This document shows, in pieces, positions 44,606-54,100 of a stretch of DNA of 64,000 nt. The stretch's first letter is position 1; each line of letters opens with the position of its first letter. Both the position numbers and the translations under genes were made by a program. The notes under the pieces are model-generated. The model saw only the letters and a list, made by a program, of their open reading frames with translations. It was not told the origin of the DNA and made no database searches. This DNA comes from UBA1181 sp045226255 (GTDB taxonomy: Bacteria > Bacteroidota > Bacteroidia > Bacteroidales > Paludibacteraceae). Location: NCBI GenBank assembly GCA_045226255.1, contig JBGVCG010000003.1, forward strand, positions 178,039 through 242,038. Direction: 5' to 3'.

Positions 44606-47600
44606 ATGAAAACACGTAGTTTTTTAGGCATATTGTGCCTATGTGCTTTCCCGTTCTTGTATGTGAACGCGGAGGAAAACAATCCGAATGAACAGGTGGA
44701 GCAGTTTGCCGCCCAGGCGGAGGATGTGGTCGATCCTGAGGACGATCAGAACCCGGACGTTGCCGAAGGCGAGGATCTTAATGGCCAGAATGATGATCCC
44801 GCACAAGGTGGGGATGCTGGTGGTGCCGAGCAAGGTGCAGGTGCAGCCGAGCAAGGCGCAGGTGGCGCTGGTGCAGGCGGTGCCGAACAAGGTGCGGGTG
44901 GTCCTGAAGCAGGTGGTGCTGAACAAGGCGCAGGAGCTGGCGGTGCTGAGCAAGGCGCAGGCGGTCCTGGCGCAGGCGGTGCCGAACAAGGTGCGGGCGG
45001 CCCTGGAGCTGGCGGTGCTGAACAAGGAGCTGGCGGTGCTGAGCAAGGTGCAGGCGGCCCTGGCGCTGGTGCTGGCGGTGCCGAACAAGGTGCAGGCGGT
45101 CCTGGAGCTGGCGGAGAGGCTGGCCCTGGAGCTGGCGGAGAGGATGAACACAAGCCACACAAAACGAAGGAGCAGCAGAAACATGACTGGGGAGAAATTG
45201 ATTGGGAGCAGGAGAACCTCGTCGTGAATGACGGTTTGAAGGTCGGCGGAACGCTGGACGGCTGGGGCTTGTACACGGGCTTGTATTTCCCTACGGTGGA
45301 AGGCGAAGGCGAGGATGCGGTCTATAGCTATGTTTATTCATGGGAGAAGACAACGGAGGCTCAGGCTAAGAAGGAGCAGCGAATGATGCTCTCCAGTGAC
45401 TTGGGACAGACGGACCCTATCATCGCTTGTAGTGACTTCTATGTGAACCCTGATAACGAGGCGGTTATCCAAATCGGTAGAAATAATGGCTATGCGGAGG
45501 GCCGAAACAAGAAGGCTGGTGCCTATGCGGAAAGAATGCACTATACCTTCGTCGTGAATGAACAGAGTACTTTGTTTACCTATAAATATGCGTGTGTGCT
45601 TCACGTGCCTACCAATGACAAGCACGAATCTTACCAAATGCCGGCTTTCTATGTGGATGTGAGCCTTTTCTCCCCTGAGGGGAAGGAGGTGACCCTGAAC
45701 TGTATGTCCTTCTCAGGAAACGCCAGCTTCAACAACTCCCTGATCCAGAACCCGGCGACTTGTACGGAGGCGAAGGTGGAGCACGGAAAGAATACGAGTG
45801 ACGAACAGCGTCCGGAGGACTATGTCTATCAGCCATGGTCTACCGTGAGCTATGATTTGACGGATTACATTGGCTATACGATCGTCATCGATATCATCAC
45901 CCACGACTGCTTGGTGGATGCGGGTAATGATTCGGAGATGGCTGGTAGCCACAAGGCGTATGGTTACTTCTGGGGCAAGACGGAGCCGTTGCGCCTGATC
46001 CCTCGCAACTGTGGTAACGACGATGCGGTGATTACCGCGCCTGAGGGCTTCGTCTCTTATAACTGGTACCGTTGCGACGATTATATGCCTTTGTCTTCCA
46101 CAGATAACGTGGCTGTCATTCCGAAGGATGAAATCGTGGATGGCGCACATTACTGCTGTGAGATGATCGGTTCCAACTCCGCCTGCACGAAAATCTTGGC
46201 GGACACGGTGCTGACTACCATCGTGCTGGAGCCTAACTTCGACTACAAGGATACTTGTAATATGACGGTCGATTTCATAGACAAGAGTGTGGTGAAACGT
46301 GATGAGATCAAAACCTACCGGTGGGACTTCGGCGACGGGTACTACTCAGCGGAGGCATCTCCTCGCCACGAATACAAGGAGGGTGGTGAGTATGAGGTCT
46401 CCCTTACGGTCATATCGAGCCGTGGTTGTTCGGCCACCTTCAGTAAAATGGTGAAGGTGAATCCTAAGCCGATCCTCACCATTGATGGCGACCAAAGGGT
46501 ATGCTACGGGGATATGATCGTCTTGTCATGCCTCTCCTCCCAAATCGGCAACCAATTCTTCTGGGTGAATCAGACGGGCGATACCATCTCGCATGACATC
46601 TCCATGTCGGAGCGGGCGGAGACGAGCCAAACCTATCGGGTGAGCATTATTGACCAGTTCAGTTGCCAATATGACAAGGATGTCTATGTCGGTGTTTCTT
46701 CTTCTCCTACCATATATATAAAGGGAGACTCGTCTGTCTGCTATAATACGCCTGCTAAACTCTGGGTGTGGGGCGATGCCGACAAGTTTATCTGGAGCTC
46801 GGCGGCTGAGGGCGACACATTGCATTTTACGCCGCAACAGAATACTACTTATTGCGTGACGGGTACCTACACGAACACGGGTTGTAAGACGACCAAGTGT
46901 GTGAATGTCTTGGTGAACCCGTTGCCTGAGGTTTCCATTTCCGGCCCGGACGATATTTGTGAGGGTGAACAAGCCATCCTTACCGCTTCGGGTGCCTCGG
47001 AATATTTCTGGATGAATGTCTATCCGGGTGATACCTTGACCGTTTCACCGTTGGAGACCTCTACCTATGTGGTGGTTGGAACCGATACGAATGGTTGTTC
47101 GGGCACGGCACAGTATAAGTTGCCTGTCATCCCGTCCCCTAAGATGGTGGTCTATGGTAATCGTGACATCTGCGAGGGCGAACAACTGAACCTATGGGTG
47201 GAAGGCGCACAGTCTTATGTGTGGGACGATGGTACGGAAGGTGCGGTCGTCAACCGCATGCCGGGTCTGAACACCTCGATGTATTGGGTCGAGGGTGCCA
47301 ATGGCAAGTGTAAGGCGAAGGAGGAGATTCCTATTGTGGTTAATCCTGTCCCTATGGTTGCGATTTATGGTAAGAACGAGATATGTGCCGGTGAAACTGT
47401 TTCACTGTATGCCCAAGGCGCAGATTCCTATGAGTGGAGCACGGGTGAGGTGGAACGCTATGTGGATAAGACATTGATGTCAAGTCAGATCTTCTATGTG
47501 AAGGGTACGTCGGAGCAGGGGTGTGTCTCCTCCGCATCCTATAAGGTGAATGTCCACCCTGTCCCTTCTTTCACGATAGATGGACCGGTGAGCGTCTGTG

Positions 47601-49654
47601 CTGGTACGGTGGTCACCTTGAGCGCAACCGATGAGGATGCCTCCTGCGTCTTCCAGTGGAGCAATGGTATGATCGGCTCTTCTTGCCAAACCTATTTGAA
47701 CGAGACCACTACGTTTGAGGTTGTGGCGACCGATACAACGTCAGGTTGTTTTTCGAAGAGGGAATTCATTGTGGATGTGATACCATTGCCGGACGTTACG
47801 GTGACGGGTGTGACGACGTTATGCCGTGGACTAGCGTTGAATCTTTCCGCTACGGGCGCCTCCTCCTATTTGTGGAGTGATGGCTCGACGTCTAATTCGT
47901 TCGTCTCAGTTCCGTCCACTAATGTGACGGTTTGGGTGGAGGGAACGACGGCAGGCTGTTCGACAAGAGTGGATGTGCCGGTTACAGTCCTCCCTTCTCC
48001 AGTTGTTTGGGTTGATGGTAAGACAGATCTTTGTCAGGGTGATTCCTTGAACCTGATAGCCCGTGGTGCGGACTCTTTCGTGTGGAATGCCTTGATTGAC
48101 GGTGACAGGTATTCGTCCAAGCCTACACTCTCTTCTGTTGTTTCGCTGGTGGGTACAAACGAGAATGGATGTGCGACCAAGGTGGAGGTTCCTTTCACGG
48201 TCAGCCCGAATCCGTTTATTACGATAGAGGGAGCTGATAAAGTGTGCGAGAACAGTTCTGTTACATTGAAGGCCACCGGTGAAGACCTTATCCAGTTCAT
48301 TTGGAATACGGGTGAGTCCGAGGCGGAGGTCACGGAGCCTGTCATGGGGGAGGCATCGTTTGAGGTGCGTGCCTGGAACTCCCATGGATGTTCCAGTACG
48401 GCTGAGAAGAAAGTCCATACCGTATTGCCTCCTACCATATCCTACACAGGAGAGACGAATGTTTGCCAGGGCGATAATGTTGTGCTGCTGGCTGCGGGAG
48501 CCTCCAACTATACCTGGGCGCAGAATGACGCCATCTTCCAGGAAGGGGAACGTCTGGTATATATGCCGGAGAATAATTCCCTGATCACCCTGATCGGGTC
48601 GGAGGGCGACTGTTCCTCTACGCTCGACATCTATGTGACCGTTAGTCCGATGCCTACGTTGAACGTGATGGGAGAGACTACAGTATGTAAAAATCAGTCG
48701 TTTACGTTGACCGCTTCGGGTGCGGACGAGTATGTCTGGTCTACCGGTGATAGTACCGCCACAATCTCGTATTCGTTGTCAAATTCGACCACTTACATGG
48801 TCAAGGGAAGATTAATTGACGGATGTTATGCAAAAAAAACGATTAAAGTCGAGGTTTATCCAGATTTAAATGTATCTTTGAAGGAAGTTCGTAAGAAGGG
48901 TTGCCCTGGAGAGCCTACCGAGGTCGAAATGGAGGCTGAAGGAGCATCCTATTATGTGTGGAGTAGTCAGCCGTATAATCTAACTATTTCTGGCACATCG
49001 TCTTACGATTTAGATGCATTGATTGAAGAACCTACGATGGTGTATGTGGTGGGTACTGATGAGAATGGTTGTCAAGGAACAGATTCGATGTGGATTAAAC
49101 CGAAAGATCACAATGAGATGACGTTCCAGATCCTTCCTCCAGTGATAGAGAGGGATGCCCCTGCAGTTCATTTCAGGGGATTTTTCCCGAAAAACACCCA
49201 ATGGTCGTGGGATCCGGGCGATGGATCGGATGTCCTCGAGGGCGAGGATATCGTGTATGAGTACCGTGATGTGGATGTTGTCACAGAGGATTCATTCAGA
49301 GTGTATATGAGAGCTCGCAGTGAAGATGGATGTGTATATCAGCATTCTAGTTATGTGTATGTATGGAAGGATTTTTGGGCGCCGAACGTCTTTTCGCCGA
49401 ACGGTGACGGGTTGAATGATGTGTTCCGTTTCCGAGGAGGCGAATATATCGATGATTTCCATTTCACCATCTATAACCGATGTGGGGAAACGGTGTTTGT
49501 TGGTGATTCTATCGACGACAAATGGGATGGAAATGATTTGAACGGTCACCCTTGTCCGAATGAAATCTATGGCTGGTACGTTACTTTCTACAGTAATTAC
49601 AAGGGCATAGGGAAAAGCGGCGAGAGGAAAGGTTATGTAACAATTCTAAAATAG
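44606..49654 (+). CDS. Large Ig/PKD surface protein with T9SS type B sorting domain
   Basis: The 1682-residue protein has a signal peptide (FLGILCLCAFPFLYVNA). Residues about 68-179 are a Gly/Ala/Glu/Gln repeat (GAGGAEQ-type). A jelly-roll-like region (about 190-460) precedes NCGNDDAVITAP (near 468), a PKD domain (YRWDFGDGYYS, near 571) and about 12 Ig-like units with C-x-G motifs (about 620-1495). A second PKD-like segment and a C-terminal gliding-type sorting domain (APNVFSPNGDGLNDVFRF, near 1592 to the end) follow. Type B sorting domains need a PorP/SprF-like partner, and that gene follows after 7 bases. The N-terminal half is a paralog of the giant protein at the left edge. A role in adhesion is inference. 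Confidence 0.93.
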   Translation: MKTRSFLGILCLCAFPFLYVNAEENNPNEQVEQFAAQAEDVVDPEDDQNPDVAEGEDLNGQNDDPAQGGDAGGAEQGAGAAEQGAGGAGAGGAEQGAGGPEAGGAEQGAGAGGAEQGAGGPGAGGAEQGAGGPGAGGAEQGAGGAEQGAGGPGAGAGGAEQGAGGPGAGGEAGPGAGGEDEHKPHKTKEQQKHDWGEIDWEQENLVVNDGLKVGGTLDGWGLYTGLYFPTVEGEGEDAVYSYVYSWEKTTEAQAKKEQRMMLSSDLGQTDPIIACSDFYVNPDNEAVIQIGRNNGYAEGRNKKAGAYAERMHYTFVVNEQSTLFTYKYACVLHVPTNDKHESYQMPAFYVDVSLFSPEGKEVTLNCMSFSGNASFNNSLIQNPATCTEAKVEHGKNTSDEQRPEDYVYQPWSTVSYDLTDYIGYTIVIDIITHDCLVDAGNDSEMAGSHKAYGYFWGKTEPLRLIPRNCGNDDAVITAPEGFVSYNWYRCDDYMPLSSTDNVAVIPKDEIVDGAHYCCEMIGSNSACTKILADTVLTTIVLEPNFDYKDTCNMTVDFIDKSVVKRDEIKTYRWDFGDGYYSAEASPRHEYKEGGEYEVSLTVISSRGCSATFSKMVKVNPKPILTIDGDQRVCYGDMIVLSCLSSQIGNQFFWVNQTGDTISHDISMSERAETSQTYRVSIIDQFSCQYDKDVYVGVSSSPTIYIKGDSSVCYNTPAKLWVWGDADKFIWSSAAEGDTLHFTPQQNTTYCVTGTYTNTGCKTTKCVNVLVNPLPEVSISGPDDICEGEQAILTASGASEYFWMNVYPGDTLTVSPLETSTYVVVGTDTNGCSGTAQYKLPVIPSPKMVVYGNRDICEGEQLNLWVEGAQSYVWDDGTEGAVVNRMPGLNTSMYWVEGANGKCKAKEEIPIVVNPVPMVAIYGKNEICAGETVSLYAQGADSYEWSTGEVERYVDKTLMSSQIFYVKGTSEQGCVSSASYKVNVHPVPSFTIDGPVSVCAGTVVTLSATDEDASCVFQWSNGMIGSSCQTYLNETTTFEVVATDTTSGCFSKREFIVDVIPLPDVTVTGVTTLCRGLALNLSATGASSYLWSDGSTSNSFVSVPSTNVTVWVEGTTAGCSTRVDVPVTVLPSPVVWVDGKTDLCQGDSLNLIARGADSFVWNALIDGDRYSSKPTLSSVVSLVGTNENGCATKVEVPFTVSPNPFITIEGADKVCENSSVTLKATGEDLIQFIWNTGESEAEVTEPVMGEASFEVRAWNSHGCSSTAEKKVHTVLPPTISYTGETNVCQGDNVVLLAAGASNYTWAQNDAIFQEGERLVYMPENNSLITLIGSEGDCSSTLDIYVTVSPMPTLNVMGETTVCKNQSFTLTASGADEYVWSTGDSTATISYSLSNSTTYMVKGRLIDGCYAKKTIKVEVYPDLNVSLKEVRKKGCPGEPTEVEMEAEGASYYVWSSQPYNLTISGTSSYDLDALIEEPTMVYVVGTDENGCQGTDSMWIKPKDHNEMTFQILPPVIERDAPAVHFRGFFPKNTQWSWDPGDGSDVLEGEDIVYEYRDVDVVTEDSFRVYMRARSEDGCVYQHSSYVYVWKDFWAPNVFSPNGDGLNDVFRFRGGEYIDDFHFTIYNRCGETVFVGDSIDDKWDGNDLNGHPCPNEIYGWYVTFYSNYKGIGKSGERKGYVTILK
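44808..45143 (+). repeat. Gly-Ala-Glu-Gln coding tandem repeat
   Basis: Irregular units of 18-30 bases encode GAGGAEQG, GAGGPGAGGAEQ and shorter forms. All variants keep the reading frame. The DNA is nearly repetitive at the base level (GCTGAACAAGGCGCAGG-like), so length change by slippage is plausible. Confidence 0.9.
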
Positions 49655-49661
49655 AATCTAA

Positions 49662-50642
49662 ATGAGGAAATTTTGTGTAGGAATAATATTGGCTGTTTGT
49701 TCGTGCTTGGGCACATTCGCCCAGGATTACTCTTTTTCGAACCATAACAATGTGCCGTTTAGTTTGAACCCCTCTTTGGTGGGTGGTGCGAATGCGATTC
49801 GCTTTGGATTGAATTATCGTCAACAATGGCCTGCGCTGGGGAATAAGTACCACACGGTCCGATTCTCGTACGACCAGAACTTCTACAAACAGATGTGCTC
49901 TGTGGGTTTCGCTTATTCGTACGATAATATGGCGGCGGGTACATATCAGATCAATGATTTCGACTTCATCTATTCCCATACGATCCGTACGACGGAGGGC
50001 CAATTTGTCCGTTTGGGTTTGCAGGCCTCCCTCTATGCGAACTTCTTGGGGGGTGATCTGGTGTTCGAAGACCAGTACAACCCTTTTTATAGGGAAGTTA
50101 CCAACGAGACAATGGAAAATATCCAAAATGATTCCCGTGTCTTCCCCGATTTCTCCGCTGGTGCTTCGTATGTGATCGAGAACAGACTCACGGCGGGTAT
50201 CGCCATCTACCACATTGGTGAACCTAAGAACGGTTTCATGGATAAGCCTGATAATCAACTGCAGCGTAAGTTAGTCCTGCATACCACGTATTTCCACGAC
50301 CTTCAGTACAGAAATGGTCTGTTTAGTCGTGATGACCTTTCCAGCAACTACATCTTCGGTACGATTAATTTCCAGAAGCAGGACGTCTTCAAGGATTTGT
50401 ATGTGAGTGTATGTGCTTTGATTAGCCCTATCATAATCGGTGCATCTTACCGTACTAACCTTAGTGAGGTCCACACGCCTTCCGTGACGGCTGGTGTGCA
50501 GTTCGGTAGTTTCCAAGCCAATTATGTCTACGACATATTCACTTCCCGCAAGAAGAAAAATGGTTCGTGGTCGCATGAAATCAACCTCATCTACGTGATC
50601 CGCGTGAAGGAGAAATATCCTTGTCCGGTCGTATACTGGTAA
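49662..50642 (+). CDS. T9SS outer-membrane protein of the PorP/SprF family
   Basis: The 326-residue protein has a signal peptide (IILAVCSCLGTFA) and the PorP/SprF opening NVPFSLNPSLVGG followed by FGLNYRQQWPAL. The rest alternates beta strands, as expected for an outer-membrane barrel. In gliding and T9SS systems such proteins partner type B-tagged adhesins, such as SprF for SprB. Here it starts 7 bases after the type B-tagged protein, so pairing is very likely. A strong terminator follows, so the two form a two-gene operon. Confidence 0.93.
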   Translation: MRKFCVGIILAVCSCLGTFAQDYSFSNHNNVPFSLNPSLVGGANAIRFGLNYRQQWPALGNKYHTVRFSYDQNFYKQMCSVGFAYSYDNMAAGTYQINDFDFIYSHTIRTTEGQFVRLGLQASLYANFLGGDLVFEDQYNPFYREVTNETMENIQNDSRVFPDFSAGASYVIENRLTAGIAIYHIGEPKNGFMDKPDNQLQRKLVLHTTYFHDLQYRNGLFSRDDLSSNYIFGTINFQKQDVFKDLYVSVCALISPIIIGASYRTNLSEVHTPSVTAGVQFGSFQANYVYDIFTSRKKKNGSWSHEINLIYVIRVKEKYPCPVVYW

Positions 50643-50664
50643 TCGAAATTCCAACACATATAGA

Positions 50665-50699
50665 GCCGTCGAAGTTCTCTGCTTCGACGGCTTTTTTTT
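50665..50699 (+). terminator. Terminator of the surface-protein/PorP operon
   Basis: A 10-bp stem GCCGTCGAAG / CTTCGACGGC with a 7-base loop is followed by eight T. It lies 22 bases past the PorP stop. Confidence 0.95.
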
Positions 50700-50895
50700 G
50701 CTCCTTCTTTGTGTGCTTTCCCCTCTTTTCCCATCGATATACATGCCTTATCTTATCTTTTATGATGGTCTATGGTATATAAAATGATTCATTGTGTAAT
50801 TTATTTGTGGCACATTATCAGTGTTTTATATAATAAATAATATAGTAGACTTTATTTATGTCATATTTTTATTTTTTTATAACGATTCATTGTAC

Positions 50896-50903
50896 TATAT
50901 TTG
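50896..50903 (+). promoter_or_regulatory. -7 element upstream of the 2380-residue protein
   Basis: TATATTTG followed by CGG matches TAnnTTTG. It would give a leader of about 280 bases before the ATG at 51195, including the short frame at 50933. Confidence 0.6.
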
Positions 50904-50932
50904 CGGTATTATTTCACTGGTGCTTTTTGAAA

Positions 50933-51115
50933 ATGTTAATTGGATTAGTACTTAATATAGAGTTGATTACCCTTTTGCTTTTGGGGGGTATTGTGTGGAT
51001 GATGAAGATTTCATGTGGTGTCTGTGTTAGGTGTGGACTTGCCGAGGATGAAAATGACATCGATGACAGGTTGTCCGATTGCGTGGTTAGAGGCAATGCT
51101 GGTAATAATGTGTAG
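50933..51115 (+). CDS. Possible 60-residue membrane peptide in the leader
   Basis: From the ATG at 50933, 60 codons encode one hydrophobic segment (IGLVLNIELITLLLLGGIVWM) and a Cys-containing tail (CGVCVRCGL, then acidic residues). The frame is open further up to an ATG at 50858, but the -7 promoter element lies inside that extension, so the shorter form is preferred. It could be a real small membrane protein or chance; I do not recognise it. Confidence 0.3.
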   Translation: MLIGLVLNIELITLLLLGGIVWMMKISCGVCVRCGLAEDENDIDDRLSDCVVRGNAGNNV

Positions 51116-51194
51116 CTTATTGGTATAGTTATAAATGTCGAATTAAATAAAATAATTAATAGTAATAGCCCCCTGTGGTTTATTTTCACGAGAT

Positions 51195-54100
51195 ATGAAC
51201 AAAAGAGTTTTACAAGTGCTGATTTTCTTGTCGAGCTTATGCTGCTTGCAAAATCTTTATGCACAATGCGCAACAGATCCTGGAGATAAGGAAGTTAGTA
51301 TGTTCAGTAGTTCCTCTCTCCTTTATGCTAATTCGGGGAATCAGCTGATACAGGTAGCCAGTGGTAAGGTTCTCTTTCTTAATCAGTCTGGTACGTATTC
51401 CTTCCATTTGAATGGAGGTTCTGTGGTCGCGGATGGGCCGGGAGAATACTTCTTCTCGACAGATTGTACCTTCAACAATGCATGGCTATATGTGAATGAG
51501 GGTGCAAAAGTGACGATTTTGGGTGGCCTCCAAAACGGACTTAGTTTCGTGAACCGTGGTGAGCTCACGATCCTGACGCCTTCCAATAAGGAACCTGTCG
51601 TGAACTTCAACTCTGATGCTTATGTCATCAATACCGGAACGCTAAACATCGTGGGGGCAGGCCTGAGAATCGACGGTGCGTATTCCAACTTGTCGTTGGT
51701 TAACGTCGATAGGGATATGTGGCTGAATAGTAATAAACTTGTTTGCTTGGCGAATCACTCAATTATGAATGTGGGAGGATCTTCCCACCTCAACTCCCCA
51801 ATACGTGGTGACGGCGGATGCTTGCATTCTGTCGGAACAATCTCTAAGGTGAGCAATTTCGTTGCGAATAATGGGTTAATTACTCCTTATGGTGATTTGA
51901 CCTACATTTGTACGGAAACTGGCTTCTCCGGTGAGTTCCACTACGTGGAAGGCGCTTCTGAGAACAAATCAGGAGGCGCTGTTCTCCAAAACCATTGCCA
52001 AGGTTGCTCTGGTGGCGGTGGCGGCGGCGGCGGCGGTGGCGGCGGTGGCGGCGGCGACGTCGGTGGTGGTGATGATGATTTCACCTATGGAATCCTTATA
52101 TATGGAGATACGATTATTTGCCAAAACTCCTCCACTTCCTTGGGCGTCGATGTCCAGGGCAAACCGGGTGCCCAATATACTTATCGTTGGGTGAAGGTGG
52201 TTGATGAGAAGGAGATTGAAGTTGCTGCTGAAAGTGGCGCTTCCCGCCTTACAGTCTATCCGACTGAGATGACGAAATATAGGGTGTATGTTACGGAGAA
52301 CGGATCCAAAAAGATCGGTTCTAAGGATATTATCATTAATGTGTTGACTGCAAGCGCTTTCTTGTCTAAGGAAAATGACGCTGTGATCGTGTCAGCCTCT
52401 AAGGCAGACTCCTATTTGTGGAACACGGGTGCGAAAACTCCTTATATTAGTGTTCCGCTGAGCGAAAATGAAAGAACTTATTCGGTTGATTTGACCATTG
52501 GTGGCAAAACATGTACTGCAAATGTGGTTGTCAATAATTTGAATGACAAGTACGACAACCATAAGCCTTTACAGGTCCTCATCGATGGACCGGCTTCGGT
52601 TTGCCCAGGCTCGGATATAGTTCTCCGTTCCATAGTGAGCGGGGGAAGCGGCCATTATTCATATGAGTGGAATACTGGCGCAGTAACTGATTCTATTGTT
52701 GATGGCGCAACGATAAGTAGTGATTATTGTGTGAAGGTGACGGATTTGGATTTGGGTCTTGTGAAATATGCTTGCTCCCATGTGAGTGTCCCTTCAATGC
52801 AGGTCATCTCTAATGAGATGGGCGTAATCACCTATATGCTGGATGGCGTGGTGAAGACCATCAATAAAGTGCCTGCGGATTCCACCGTGCATGTATGGGT
52901 GGAAAATGGTCAGATGTGTAAATTGAAACTCTACGGTGGCGTGGGTGATACTACTCCTATTATCGACACAGTCATCGTCCCTCCGTATATTCCGTTCGTC
53001 GTCGTGACTAAGGACGGTGATACGCTCTCTTCGACGAACGATACGATCTACATATGTAAAGGGGATGTGGTTACTTTATCCGCAGCCGATGATTCTCAGG
53101 ACCACACCTACCAGTGGCTGGGATTGAATTCAACTTCGAAATCGGTGGAGGTATCCCCTAATAGTACTACAACGTATGTGCTGACCGTCAGCAATTCGGA
53201 CGGCTCATTCCACAAGGTGGCGAAGAAAACTATCGTCGTGCGCAGAATCTATTCTGTGGTGTTGTCGACAGAGACCCAAACGAAGGCTATCCTTCAAGGT
53301 GCGGGCGGTTCGAAATATGTGTGGAAGTATGAGAATGTCTCTGATCCGACTAGCGAAAAAACATATATGGGCAATCCGTTTGTGGTTGATTATCCTGCCG
53401 GATTCGACACTTGTCTCCTCATCGTTGATGATGTGTGCTTTGATACCATCTTCTTCAGCAATAAGACGGACAAGGTGGAGATTGTAGACGGATCGGGCTC
53501 GAAGGACAATAAATCATACGTTTGTCTGAATGCCGAGGCGGATTCTATCGATTTGTCGGCTAGCGTTTCTGTGGAGGGCGGATCATTGAGTTATGCATGG
53601 TATAAAAATGATTTGCTGATCTCAACGAACGCTTCCATCCGTGTCAAGGATGAAGTTACTACAGAATATAAGGTTGTCGTTACCGATTTGAATAGCGGTA
53701 AGATGATGACCGCTACGAAGACTGTCATTGTTATGTCTGCCAAAGTTAACAAACAGAATGACCTGACGGCTCAACTCGTTGCGACGGGTGGTGGTGATTA
53801 CGCTTGGTCTAATGGCGGTAATACACAGTCTATCGAAGTGCCTGCTAATGTGGCGGGAAGCTATACCGTAAATGTCACGAGGGATGGACATCAGTGCGCT
53901 GCTGTGGTGAATGTACAGCCTGGCGTTGTCACTGTGCCTGATTCAATTATTGTCGTGATTACTCCTGGTGACGAACCGAGTTCCTCAAGAACGAATACGA
54001 GCTTGTGCGAGGGTGAGTCTATTACGCTGAAGGCAGGTGAAATCAACGGTTCCGGTCGTTACGCTTATTCTTGGAATATCGCGGACGAGACCCAAAACCA

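Larger units (their letters stand above)
50643..51194. other. Intergenic region with promoter and possible short peptide gene
   Basis: The 552 bases hold the terminator (50665-50699), a clear -7 element (50896-50903) and a short frame (50933-51115). The rest is AT-rich and I see nothing else. Confidence 0.55.
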
